From: JAVKFF01 sp040226215
GTDB taxonomy: Bacteria > Pseudomonadota > Alphaproteobacteria > DSM-16000 > Inquilinaceae
DNA: 43,400 nt
Reading direction: 5' to 3'
Assembly: GCA_040226215.1 (NCBI GenBank)
Contig: JAVKFF010000094.1
Location: 1-43,400 of the forward strand
A program made the translations under genes and the position numbers. This document shows positions 7,999 to 15,943 of the stretch, one piece after another; within the stretch, counting starts at the first letter, position 1, and each line of letters begins with the position of its first letter. The notes beneath the pieces are model-generated. The model ran no database searches. It was not told the DNA's origin and worked only from the letters and a program-made list of their open reading frames with translations.

Positions 7999-8319
7999 TC
8001 AGTGCAGGATGTCTTCCGCCGTCACCCGCGCGATGCGGGCGATCTCGCCGCTGATCTCGAATTTCGCGCAGCGGGCGGCGAGGAAGGCCAGCATGCCCTC
8101 GGCCACCAGCTTCCGGCTTTCCGGCCGGGACATCCCTGTCATCCAGTTGGTGGTGGCGATCACCCAGGCATCCTCCGGCGAGACCCGGAGACTGCTCATG
8201 AAATCCTCCGCCTGACGGGTGATCCGCCCGCCATCCCTGAGATCGATCCGCGTCACACTCGTCCAATGCGCCGCCGCCTGGTCGAATTTCCGCGCCGTCC
8301 TGTACGCGCCGAACATCAT
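7999..8319 (-). CDS. Small hypothetical protein, 106 aa
   Basis: Not recognised. The protein is compact, soluble and of mixed composition, with a plausible fold: a basic N-terminus, a central DAWVIATTNWMTGMSRPESRK stretch (split: DAWVIATTNW then MTGMSRPESRK) and a helical C-terminus. Two adjacent ATGs (8319 and 8316) follow a run of Gs that can serve as ribosome site; 8316 has the better spacing. Overlapping plus-strand frames are Arg/Pro-rich and look like shadows. It converges on the methyltransferase gene with a 49-base gap. The function is unknown. Confidence 0.55.
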   Translation of the reverse strand: MMFGAYRTARKFDQAAAHWTSVTRIDLRDGGRITRQAEDFMSSLRVSPEDAWVIATTNWMTGMSRPESRKLVAEGMLAFLAARCAKFEISGEIARIARVTAEDILH

Positions 8320-8606
8320 TCCCCCCGGATGATTGAGCCGCTGCTGAGCGACCGCTTGCTATCATCGCCAGCCGCGCGGAGATGGTCACGCAAAATAAAA
8401 ACCATCAATTACAGCGTTATACCGAGTTTCTGGCGCCAGCGCGCGCCTGGACCGCGCGATTGTATGCCTATTTTGCGACTGTTTTTGCTGATGGCGCCGC
8501 CGATGGTGCCATGAAGCGGCCCCGCACCAAGCTCTGGACGGTCCTGTTCCGCCGACTAGACTGATCGGCGACAGCGATCCGCCGGGGAAGTCCAGGGAGG
8601 TAGGGA
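8320..8606. other. Intergenic region with an AT-rich island
   Basis: About 287 bases between divergent genes. Bases 8391-8440 are markedly AT-rich (CAAAATAAAAACC, ATTACAGCGTTATACC) against a high-GC background. It probably holds promoters for both directions, but no pair of -35 and -10 boxes with correct spacing is convincing. No coding sequence is supported. Confidence 0.4.
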
Positions 8607-9023
8607 ATGATCGCGCGCATCATCGGGGCATGGTTCGGATTGGTGGTCCTGCTCGCCGGGACACCCGGCTTCGCCCAGACCTTCCCGCCGAGCGGCCCGC
8701 TGACGATCCAGGGGCAGGCGAAGGACCCGGGCTATGGCCACAGCGAGGAGAATCCGATCCGGGTCGGCGGCGGGATAGGCTCAGGCCCGCCCAACCAGCG
8801 TGCGTTCCTCGACCAGCTCGCCGGTCCCAATGGCGAGACGATCGACTATCACCGCGTCGGCTCCTGCTGCGCCTTCGCCACGCCCAACGGCCTCGACGGC
8901 CGGACCGGACTGCTCGACATCTACGCGGTGACCTGGCCGGGCCGCTCGACGCCGATCGAGCTCTACATCAACATGTACGACTGGGACACGCCGCTGGCGC
9001 CGGTCGGTTTCACTGTACGCTGA
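8607..9023 (+). CDS. Small secreted protein with conserved GSCC core, 138 aa
   Basis: A Sec signal peptide (hydrophobic core IIGAWFGLVVLLAG, cleavage near GFAQ) is followed by a mature domain of about 114 residues. The segments GYGHSEENPIRVGGG, NRAFLD-like QRAFLDQLAGPNGE, HRVGSCCAFATPNG and ELYINMYDWDTPLAP look like a conserved domain. From memory, small secreted or lipoprotein relatives in Bacteroidetes carry the same ENPI-VGG, GPNGE, GSCC and LYIN-YD blocks and are often misnamed as an aldolase; that is recall, not a search. The two adjacent Cys are the only Cys in the mature protein and may form a vicinal disulfide or bind metal. A GGGAGG ribosome site precedes the ATG. It is followed by another secreted-protein gene. 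Confidence 0.75.
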   Translation: MIARIIGAWFGLVVLLAGTPGFAQTFPPSGPLTIQGQAKDPGYGHSEENPIRVGGGIGSGPPNQRAFLDQLAGPNGETIDYHRVGSCCAFATPNGLDGRTGLLDIYAVTWPGRSTPIELYINMYDWDTPLAPVGFTVR

Positions 9024-9144
9024 AATTGAACTGGTGGGTTTTCTCTCAACCGCGTGACCGGCGTCACTGAGCGGCGCTGGGGCCTGGGGCATCTGCCGCC
9101 CGGGGTGTCGGCCATCCGGGCGACAATGAAGAGGAAACCCGACC

Positions 9145-9816
9145 ATGAAGAAATATCTGCTGCCGCTGCTCGCGGCGCTGACCGTGGCGCCGGCGGCGTC
9201 CGCGCAATGGGCCGATACACTGCAATCGATCGCCATCGCGCCGTCGAACGATCACGTCTATTACTGGTACAGCCACGACGGCGGCCGCGTGGCTTCCGGG
9301 CTGACGAGCGATCCGTTTCGCTATCGCGGCCCGCAGGCCTTCCAGCATCTGCCGGGCTGGGGACTGATGGCGACCGGCATCAACAGCCAGGACCGCGTCT
9401 ACTACTGGTGGCTGAGCAACGCCACGGGCCAGATGATGGTGACCATCGGCACCTCACAGAACCCGATCGCCCACCAGACGACGATCGGCGTGCCGATCCC
9501 GTCCGGCTACATGCTGCAGGATGCCGGCATCGCCTCGGACGACCGGGTCTACTACTACTGGCGCAACCGGCAGACGCACCAGATCATGAACTCGATCGGC
9601 ACGTCGACCAACCCGGTCGCCCACCACAACCTGCGCCCGGTCGACGGTGCGATCTTCATGCAGACCTACGACCTGCGGCATGTCGACATCGCCTCGGACG
9701 ACCATGTCTACTACTGGTGGGAGAACATGAACGACAACCGGCTCTACGTCACGGCCGGCACCAGCACCAATCCCTTCGCCTATCGCGACGTCTACCCGGC
9801 CAATCAGCCGAACTGA
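9145..9816 (+). CDS. Secreted four-repeat protein with D-x-VYYWW motifs, 223 aa
   Basis: The signal peptide ends near PAASA-Q at residue 20. The mature chain consists almost wholly of four repeats of about 50 residues. Each opens with an Asp followed by V-Y-Y-W/Y-W/Y (residues 36-42, 83-89, 133-139 and 186-192) and carries a GTS-x-NP turn 13-16 residues later (GLTSDP at 52, then GTSxNP at 102, 152 and 205). The regular 47-53-residue spacing and aromatic strands suggest a beta-propeller or lectin-like sugar-binding fold; this is inferred. No known family is recognised. Gene and upstream neighbour may form a secreted pair. Its 3' end overlaps the convergent MetF-like gene by 13 bases. Confidence 0.8.
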   Translation: MKKYLLPLLAALTVAPAASAQWADTLQSIAIAPSNDHVYYWYSHDGGRVASGLTSDPFRYRGPQAFQHLPGWGLMATGINSQDRVYYWWLSNATGQMMVTIGTSQNPIAHQTTIGVPIPSGYMLQDAGIASDDRVYYYWRNRQTHQIMNSIGTSTNPVAHHNLRPVDGAIFMQTYDLRHVDIASDDHVYYWWENMNDNRLYVTAGTSTNPFAYRDVYPANQPN

Positions 9817-10715
9817 CGATGTGGCGCGGCCGTGCGCGCGGCCAGCCAGTCGAGCGTGCGGGCGAGGCCGCCGAAGGTGAAGACGTGATAGCCGACCGGG
9901 CCGAAGGCGCCGTCCGCGACGCCGGCCCGGTCGAGCGCGTCGAGCAGCAGTCCCGGATCGCCGGCAAGCAGGGTGCGGGCCAGTTTCAGCCTGGCCAGCA
10001 ATCCGCCGCCCGGCTGCCGGACGCCGCACTTCGCGGCGAAGCGGGCGAGGGTGGCCGGACTGGCCGGCCCGGCGATGCCGATGCGCACCGGACAGTCGAT
10101 ACCCGCATCGCGCAGGTGCGTGAGCCAGCGCACGATCGGCGCGGCGTCGAAGCCGAATTGGGTGATGACGAAGGGCTCGAGGCCGCCATCCCGGGCGCGT
10201 GACAGCTTCCGCCTCAGAAGGGCGAGCGTGTCGTCGGCCGCGCCGGCATGGGGATGGCCGTCGGGAAAGCCGGCGAAGCCGACCCGGACGAAGCCGTGCC
10301 CGGCCGACACGATGTCGGCGAGAAGGGCTTCGCTGTCCGCATAGGGTCCGAGCGGCGCGTTCCGGTCTCCCGCGACAAGCAGAAGCTGCCGCACCGCGGC
10401 CTGCCGCCGCGCGGCGTCGAGGAAGGCCGCGAGGTCAGCCCGCGAGGCGATCCGGCGGGCCGCCAGGTGGGGAACCGGGGTCAGACCCGCCCGGGCGAGC
10501 GCCGCGGCGCGGTTGAGATGGTCATCGGGTGTCCGTCCGGGCAGGGCGGTCAGGTAGATCTCGGTGCCCGGTGCGAGCCGCTCCGCCAGCAGCGCGATCT
10601 CCGCCGGGTTGGGCCGCGTCGCCTCGACCGAGCAGCCAGGCGCCGGCGGCGCGGCGACCGGAGCGCCGGCGAGCGGGCTTTCGGCCGGGTCGACGTCATG
10701 TCGAAGCTCGCCCAT
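9804..10715 (-). CDS. Methylenetetrahydrofolate reductase family protein (MetF-like)
   Basis: A 303-aa (beta/alpha)8 FAD protein of the MetF family. Family features seen are the likely catalytic Glu31 in CSVEATRPNP, the PHLAARRI block, VAGDRNAPLGPY (flavin site), VGFAGFPDGHPHA and ITQFGFDAAPIVRWL. The N-terminus has about 27 extra Pro/Ala-rich residues instead of the usual short lead. The start at 10715 follows the methyltransferase stop by 5 bases, so the two genes are translationally linked. The family either makes 5-methyl-THF or oxidises it; pairing with a methyltransferase suggests a C1 role outside methionine synthesis, for example demethylation of methylated amines. It is divergent in sequence from housekeeping MetF and may be a paralogue. 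Confidence 0.8.
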   Translation of the reverse strand: MGELRHDVDPAESPLAGAPVAAPPAPGCSVEATRPNPAEIALLAERLAPGTEIYLTALPGRTPDDHLNRAAALARAGLTPVPHLAARRIASRADLAAFLDAARRQAAVRQLLLVAGDRNAPLGPYADSEALLADIVSAGHGFVRVGFAGFPDGHPHAGAADDTLALLRRKLSRARDGGLEPFVITQFGFDAAPIVRWLTHLRDAGIDCPVRIGIAGPASPATLARFAAKCGVRQPGGGLLARLKLARTLLAGDPGLLLDALDRAGVADGAFGPVGYHVFTFGGLARTLDWLAARTAAPHRQFG

Positions 10716-10720
10716 CGGGT

Positions 10721-12106
10721 TCAGTCCCGGCGCCGGGAGATGACATAGGATTCGTCGTTGAACCAGAGCCCGCCATGGCGCTGGAGGACCTGGCGGGCGG
10801 CGTCGATATAGCGGCCGTCCACCGTCGCCTCCTCCAGGCGCTGGTCCTCGATCTGGGCGACGTAGACGGCGGCGTTCCAGGCGGCGAACAGGGTCGAGGT
10901 GCCGATCGAGGTGGAGACCTCGCTGGGCAGCGTGTGCATGTCGTAGCGGAAGATCGAGCGGCTGTCGGCATAGGCATTGAAGTTGAGATGCCGGGAATCG
11001 CCGCCGAGCGCCTGCTTCACCGCCTTGAGAATCTGGTGCCGGTCGTGCTGGAAGGGATCGTCGTCCGGCCAGACGCGGTTGATGATCTCCATGCCCGGGT
11101 CGTGGCCATGGCTGTGCACACCGATCAGCCGGCCGCCCGGTGCCAGCGCGCGGGCCAGCGGTCCGATCACCTTGGAGGCCTTGAACGCCACGGGCGAGCG
11201 CGCGCGGTAGGGCTGCGAGGCGACGATCAGGTCGTAGTCTCCGGCGGTCCCGCCGCGCTTCGGGATGACCTGGTCGAGCAGGAAGCGGTGGTCCTCGCGA
11301 TAGAGCACGAGGGCGACCGGACGCTCGTAGATCGGGTTGCCGGACTTGCCGATGCGGGCCTGCCAGTTCTCCGCCAGGAAGGGCTGCAGCTCGGTGATCT
11401 GCCGCTCGAACTCGTGGCTGGAATTGCCGGTGAGCGACACCTCCTTCCAGACGAAGCTGCTGGCGGCCGCGGCCGAGCGCGTGGTCAGCCAGGGCGCCTC
11501 GGCATAGTAGAGATTGGTCAGGACAAGGACCGTCGCCGGATGCTCGAAGAAGCGGTCGGGCATCTTCTCCAAGGTCAGGCGTACGTCTTCCAGGCTGATT
11601 TCCTTGCCCACCACCTGGAACGGCATGGTGGGAAAGCGGTTGTGCATCGCCCGCATCAGGCGGGCCAGCACCGTGCCGTCGCCCACCCCGGCGTCGAAGA
11701 CCCTGACGGCGGGCGGCCGCGGATGGATGTTGGCCAGTTCGAGGGCCACGCGGTTGGCCACCACCCACTTCTCCGAACAGGTGTTCACGAACAGCAGGTA
11801 TTTCTGGCGGTTGTCGAAGAAGCGGAAATTGCCGGCCGTCTCGTCAGCCGTCGCCGGGATCCGGGGCGCCGGCTGCCGGTCCGGCAGGATGACCGCGCGT
11901 CCGTCACCGCGGGCGGGCGGATTGGCGGCGATGAACTGCTCGATTCGCGTCCAGGTCGGCTGGCTGATCCGGCGGCCGTCGCGGATCCGTCCCACCAGCT
12001 TGCCGTCGTTCACCGCGCGCCGGCCGAATGTCGTCTCGGCCATGCCCGCCGAGCGGCAATAGGTGGTGATGCGATCGAGGATCGTCTCTCGTTCCATGGT
12101 CGACAA
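10721..12106 (-). CDS. HTH - SAM-methyltransferase fusion protein
   Basis: A 461-aa protein with two parts. Residues about 5-60 look like a small Xre/excisionase-type helix-turn-helix (AETTFGRRAVNDGKLVGRIR with the GRR turn). Residues about 90-300 carry a Rossmann methyltransferase core: VRVFDAGVGDGTVLARLM (motif I), VVGKEISLEDV, then DYDLIVASQPYRARSP, and ALAPGGRLIGVHSHG as the strand-5 region. The best start is TTG at 12106, which has GGGAGGA at 7-base spacing; the ATG at 12097 would be 16 bases away. It lies 5 bases upstream of the MetF-like gene. The methyl acceptor is unknown. An HTH-like domain on a methyltransferase could mean DNA binding, or protein or tRNA recognition. Confidence 0.75.
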   Translation of the reverse strand: MSTMERETILDRITTYCRSAGMAETTFGRRAVNDGKLVGRIRDGRRISQPTWTRIEQFIAANPPARGDGRAVILPDRQPAPRIPATADETAGNFRFFDNRQKYLLFVNTCSEKWVVANRVALELANIHPRPPAVRVFDAGVGDGTVLARLMRAMHNRFPTMPFQVVGKEISLEDVRLTLEKMPDRFFEHPATVLVLTNLYYAEAPWLTTRSAAAASSFVWKEVSLTGNSSHEFERQITELQPFLAENWQARIGKSGNPIYERPVALVLYREDHRFLLDQVIPKRGGTAGDYDLIVASQPYRARSPVAFKASKVIGPLARALAPGGRLIGVHSHGHDPGMEIINRVWPDDDPFQHDRHQILKAVKQALGGDSRHLNFNAYADSRSIFRYDMHTLPSEVSTSIGTSTLFAAWNAAVYVAQIEDQRLEEATVDGRYIDAARQVLQRHGGLWFNDESYVISRRRD

Positions 12107-12445
12107 CGGCCGTTCCTCCCATGCGGCGCGGGGCGGATCGGGCGGCTCGGGGTTGTTCGTTGCCGCCCCGTGATTGTCGATCGTGTCAGTCCTGCGCGAT
12201 CGGCGAAACCATAATCATGCCCACGATAATGTTGGGCAGAATAGTGGGACGCCTGCGCGGTGATCCGTCGCGCTCCCGTTCCCCGGCCGACTCCCGTCCA
12301 ACCACCGGCCAACCCCTGGCGTGATTGACGTTTCCGGCAGCCCTTGCCACCTTTCACTCTGAACGTTTGCGTGTATTGTTGAGCGACCGAAGAACAAGAA
12401 ACCGCACCCGGGGATCCGCCGGGCCGACTGAACAGGGAGGACATC
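12107..12445. other. Divergent intergenic region between HTH-methyltransferase and TRAP operons
   Basis: About 339 bases without a credible gene. It contains the dyad at 12218-12238 within a locally AT-rich stretch (ATAATC, GATAATG), TTGACG at 12325-12330, and a ribosome site AGGGAGGA just before dctP. Clear -10 boxes are not evident. Confidence 0.5.
12218..12238. promoter_or_regulatory. Inverted repeat TGCCCA-N9-TGGGCA, candidate operator
   Basis: Perfect 6-bp arms separated by 9 mostly A/T bases, in the divergent region between the HTH-methyltransferase and dctP. The geometry (21 bp, two turns) suits a dimeric regulator. No dedicated regulator gene is adjacent apart from the HTH-methyltransferase itself. 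Confidence 0.4.
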
Positions 12446-13483
12446 ATGACGTCGATCTACCGCAATACCCTCATGGGTTGCGCCGGGCTTGCCGCGCTGG
12501 CCGCCGGCGGCGCGCAGGCGCAGGAATACGAGCTGACGCTGCACCATCTGCTCGGGCCGACGGCACCGGCGCACACCCAGATGCTGGTGCCCTGGGTGGA
12601 CCGCATCGAGGAGGCCACCGGCGGACGGGTGCGCATCGAGATCTATCCCGCCATGTCGCTGGGCGGCACGCCGCCGCAGCTGATCCGCCAGGTCCGGGAC
12701 GGCGTGGTCGACCTGGTATGGACGGTGAACGGCTACACGCCGAGCCTGTTCCCGCGCACCGAGGTGTTCGAGCTGCCTTTCGTGCACACCGACGACCCGG
12801 TGTCCACCAATCTGGCGATGTACGACATCTTCGACGAGTGGCTGGCGGACGAGTACGAAGGGCTGCGGGTGATGTTCCTGCACGTCCACCAGGGGCAGGC
12901 CATTCACATGGCGGACCAGCTGGTGCGCACCCCGGCGGAGTTCGACGGGCTGACCATGCGCATCCCGACGCGAACCGGCGCCTGGGTCATCGAGGCGCTG
13001 GGCGCGGCGGCGGTGTCGATGCCGGTGCCGGACCTGCCGCAGGCGTTGGCCAGCGGCGTGGTCGACGGCGCGCTGATCCCGTTCGAGATCATCCCGCCGC
13101 TGCAGTTGCAGGATCTGACCGAGTACCAGATCGAGGGGCCGGACAGCCTGCGCTTCGGCACCACGACCTTCCAGGTCTCCATGAACATCGACACCTGGAA
13201 CAGCCTGCCGGAGGACATCCAGCAGGTCTTCATCGACGAGTCCGGGCCCGAATGGTGGGCGGAGGTCGGCCGCATCTGGGCGGCGACCGATGTCGGCGGC
13301 CTTGGTGTGGCCACCAATGCCGGCAACACCCATGTGGTGCTGAGCGAGGACGAGGTGGCGCAATTCCGCGAGGCGCTGGAGCCGGTGGTCGACCGCTGGG
13401 TCGAGGAAGTGACGGCGAGTGGCATCGACGGTGCCGGGCTGGTCGCGGCCGCACGTGAGGCGATTGCCAACCACACCCAGTAG
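12446..13483 (+). CDS. dctP: TRAP transporter substrate-binding protein, DctP family
   Basis: A 345-aa periplasmic binding protein. The signal peptide ends at AQA-QEYEL near residue 26. The mature chain follows the DctP pattern: HHLLGPTAPAHTQMLVPWVDRIEEATGGRV, then LGGTPPQLIRQVRDGVVDL, a family-typical FDGLTMRIPTRTGAWVIEALGA with the Arg that salt-bridges a carboxylate ligand, and DLPQALASGVVDGALIPFE. It delivers probably a carboxylate or similar organic anion to the DctQM permease encoded just downstream. The start has AGGGAGGA at good spacing. The ligand cannot be read from the sequence. Confidence 0.95.
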   Translation: MTSIYRNTLMGCAGLAALAAGGAQAQEYELTLHHLLGPTAPAHTQMLVPWVDRIEEATGGRVRIEIYPAMSLGGTPPQLIRQVRDGVVDLVWTVNGYTPSLFPRTEVFELPFVHTDDPVSTNLAMYDIFDEWLADEYEGLRVMFLHVHQGQAIHMADQLVRTPAEFDGLTMRIPTRTGAWVIEALGAAAVSMPVPDLPQALASGVVDGALIPFEIIPPLQLQDLTEYQIEGPDSLRFGTTTFQVSMNIDTWNSLPEDIQQVFIDESGPEWWAEVGRIWAATDVGGLGVATNAGNTHVVLSEDEVAQFREALEPVVDRWVEEVTASGIDGAGLVAAAREAIANHTQ

Positions 13484-13501
13484 GCGCCCGGGCCGGGGGA
13501 G

Positions 13502-14029
13502 GTGGCGATCGGTCGAGAACGCGGTGAACGGGCGGGGCTGATCGGCCTCGCCCATCGCATCTGCGAGATCTGGGCGCTGCTCGGTGGCCTGGTGTTGATG
13601 GCGCTCGTCCTGATGAACGCCTACAGCCTGGTCGCCGGCGTGCTGTTCCACGCGCCCTTCGCCGGTGAGTACGAGATGGTGGAGGTCGGCGTCGCCATCG
13701 CCGCCTTTGCCTTCCTGCCCTACTGCCAGATCGAGGGCGCGCACGTCTCGGCCGACATCTTCACCGCCAGGGCGAGCCGCCGCACGGTGGCCCTGCTCAT
13801 GCTGCTTGGCGCCATCGTCGCCTTCCTGGTTGCGCTGCTGCTGCTGTGGCGGATGTATTTCGGCCTGGAGGGCTATATCCGCTACGAGGAGCGCACCGCG
13901 ATCATGGGCTTCCCGATCTGGATCGCCTTCCTGCCGATCCTGGTCTCGCTCGCGCTCTGGGCGGTCGCGGCCCTGGTGACGGTGGTGGAATCCGCCAGCG
14001 AGGCCGCGGCCGGACGGGACGGGCGCTAG
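13502..14029 (+). CDS. dctQ: TRAP transporter small permease subunit, DctQ family
   Basis: A 175-aa inner-membrane protein with four hydrophobic helices, the normal DctQ layout: LLGGLVLMALVLMNAYSLVAGVL (written in parts, residues about 25-45), a second at VEVGVAIAAFAFLPYCQ, a third at VALLMLLGAIVAFLVALLLL and the fourth near IAFLPILVSLALWAVAALV. The usual EYEMVEV region and QIEGAHVSADIF are present. GTG at 13502 is the likely start; its GGGGGAG purine run is unusually close, and no better start exists before the first helix. The gene is 18 bases after dctP and 8 bases before dctM. Confidence 0.9.
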   Translation: MAIGRERGERAGLIGLAHRICEIWALLGGLVLMALVLMNAYSLVAGVLFHAPFAGEYEMVEVGVAIAAFAFLPYCQIEGAHVSADIFTARASRRTVALLMLLGAIVAFLVALLLLWRMYFGLEGYIRYEERTAIMGFPIWIAFLPILVSLALWAVAALVTVVESASEAAAGRDGR

Positions 14030-14037
14030 GGCCGGCC

Positions 14038-15396
14038 ATGGAGGACACGCTTCTCATCGCCCTTCTGGGCTTCGTCTGCCTGGTCGTGCTGATCGCCATC
14101 CGCATGCCGATCGCGCTCGGCATGATCCTGGTCGGCGGCATCGGCACCTGGATCCTTGTGGGCGAGCGCATCTTGCTGTCGCAGCTGCAGGATCTGGCCT
14201 ACGCCCAATTCTCCAATTACAGCCTGTCGGTGGTGCCGATGTTCGTGCTGATGGGCGCGCTGGCCACAAGGGCGGGCCTGTCGAGCGATCTGTTCCGGGC
14301 CGCCAATGCCTGGGTCGGCTGGCTGCGCGGCGGCGTGGCGATTTCCGCCATCGCCGCCTGCGCGGGCTTCGGCTCGGTCTGCGGCTCCTCGCTCGCCACG
14401 GCCTCGACCATGGGGCGCGTCGCCCTGCCGGAGTTGCGCCGCTACCGCTATTCCGGCGCGCTGGCGACCGGCACGCTGGCGGCGGGCGGTGTGCTGGGCA
14501 TCCTGATCCCGCCCTCGGTGGTGCTGGTGGTCTATGCGGTGATCGTGGAGGCGAACATCGTCACCATGTTCGCCGCCGCCCTGGTGCCGGGGCTGATCGC
14601 CGTGGTGCTGTTCGTCGTCACCATCATGATCTATGTGCGGATCTGGCCGGAGTCGGGACCCAAGGGCGCGGCGGTCGCCCGCAACGAGCTGATCGCCGCG
14701 ACCATCAACATCATTCCGGTCCTCGGCATTTTCGGCCTGGTGATCGGCGGCATCTACGGTGGCTTCTTCAACCCCACGCCGGCGGCGTCGATCGGCGTGT
14801 TCCTGGTCGCGGTCTATGGCGTCCTGCGCGGCTATCTCCGGCTTTCGGCATTCAGGGAATCGCTGCTGGAGACCGCCAAGACGACCGGCATGATCTACCT
14901 GATCCTGCTGGGCGCGGAGCTTCTGAAGATCTTCATGAGCCGCGCCGGCGCGCCGCAGGCGGCCGCGGAGTTCCTCGCCACTTCCGGGCTCTCGGCCATG
15001 GCGGTGATGGTGCTGCTGCTGGTCGCGCTGATCCTGCTGGGCTGCCTGATGGACAGCCTGTCCATGATCCTGCTGGTGATCCCGTTCTTCTGGCCGGTGC
15101 TGCTGGAGATCAATGGCGGCAACTTCGTCACGGCGGAGCAGGCGGCCTTCGGCATGACGAACGAGGACCTGAAGATCTGGTTCGGCATCCTGGCGCTGAT
15201 CGTGGTCGAACTCGGGCTGATCACGCCGCCCGTCGGCATGAACGTCTTCGTCATCTCCGCCCTGGCGCGGGACGTGCCCATGCGCGACACCTTCATTGGC
15301 GTGCTGCCGTTCTTCCTGGCCGAGCTGGTCCGCGTCGCCCTGCTGCTTTCCGCCCCCATCCTGGTCTTCTGGCTGCCGCAGCTGCTGAGCGGGTAG
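14038..15396 (+). CDS. dctM: TRAP transporter large permease subunit, DctM family
   Basis: A 452-aa inner-membrane transporter, the ion-coupled translocating subunit of the TRAP system. It has about 12 membrane segments and family blocks: IRMPIALGMILVGGIG near the N-terminus, VPMFVLMGALATRAGLSSDLF, AACAGFGSVCGSSLATAS-TMG, YRYSGALATGTLAAGGVLGI followed by LIPPSVVLVVYAV, and near the C-terminus ELGLITPPVGMNVFVIS. Its size fits the family. The ATG at 14038 is 8 bases after the dctQ stop. It is the last gene of the operon; the pentapeptide-repeat gene converges on it with a 10-base gap. Confidence 0.95.
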   Translation: MEDTLLIALLGFVCLVVLIAIRMPIALGMILVGGIGTWILVGERILLSQLQDLAYAQFSNYSLSVVPMFVLMGALATRAGLSSDLFRAANAWVGWLRGGVAISAIAACAGFGSVCGSSLATASTMGRVALPELRRYRYSGALATGTLAAGGVLGILIPPSVVLVVYAVIVEANIVTMFAAALVPGLIAVVLFVVTIMIYVRIWPESGPKGAAVARNELIAATINIIPVLGIFGLVIGGIYGGFFNPTPAASIGVFLVAVYGVLRGYLRLSAFRESLLETAKTTGMIYLILLGAELLKIFMSRAGAPQAAAEFLATSGLSAMAVMVLLLVALILLGCLMDSLSMILLVIPFFWPVLLEINGGNFVTAEQAAFGMTNEDLKIWFGILALIVVELGLITPPVGMNVFVISALARDVPMRDTFIGVLPFFLAELVRVALLLSAPILVFWLPQLLSG

Positions 15397-15406
15397 CGTC
15401 CATCGG

Positions 15407-15943
15407 TCAGCAGCGGGAAACGGAAAGGTCTCCTGGAATGGACGTCGCCTCGTCGCCGCACGCGACCGACAGTTGCTCGGGCGTGAAACCCGCGAGGCGG
15501 CTGAAGGAGGCGCCGGAGAGGTCGGCGCCGGTCAGGTCGGCGCCGCTGAAGGTGGCGTCGAAGCCGGTGTCGGACAGGTCGGCGCCGCGCAGGATCGCGC
15601 CGTCGAACATGGTGCCGTAGGTTTGCAGCCCGGTCAGTATGGCGCCGGTCAGGTCGGTGCCGACGAAGGCGGTGTAGACGGCCCGCGTTTCCCGCAGGTC
15701 GGCACCCCGCATGTCGAAGCCCGAGGGGTCGAACAGGATCATCGCGCCGCGCAGATCGGCGCCGCTCAGATCGCCGGCGGCAGTGTCACGCACAACCCCG
15801 GGTTCCGGATTGAGCCAGGCGTCGGCGAGGTCGCAGCCCGCACAGCTGCCGGTCGCCAGGAAGCGGGCGAGGTCGGTCTTGTCGAAGGCACGCACCGGGG
15901 CGGCCGCGAGGACCGCGAACGAGACGACGAGCAGCATGCGCAT
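15407..15943 (-). CDS. Exported pentapeptide-repeat protein
   Basis: A 178-aa protein. The signal peptide (RMLLVVSFAVLAAAPVRA, cleavage before FDKTDL) is followed by a short LARFLATGSCAGCDLADAWL segment and then repeated A-D/N-L-x-x units such as GADLRGA, GADLRET, GTDLTGA, GADLSDT, GADLTGA and GADLSGA, enough for roughly two to three coils of a right-handed quadrilateral beta-helix. A C-terminal tail holds two more Cys, so disulfides with the CAGC pair are possible in the periplasm. The ATG at 15943 has GGGAGG at 7 bases; longer frames upstream are Arg-rich and lack a signal sequence. The function of exported members is largely unknown. Confidence 0.85.
   Translation of the reverse strand: MRMLLVVSFAVLAAAPVRAFDKTDLARFLATGSCAGCDLADAWLNPEPGVVRDTAAGDLSGADLRGAMILFDPSGFDMRGADLRETRAVYTAFVGTDLTGAILTGLQTYGTMFDGAILRGADLSDTGFDATFSGADLTGADLSGASFSRLAGFTPEQLSVACGDEATSIPGDLSVSRC

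Noticed and set aside
12336..12347. GGCAGCCCTTGC upstream of dctP as a sigma-54 promoter
   Set aside because: The GG and GC elements are 10 bases apart instead of the required 12, and no enhancer-binding regulator is nearby.
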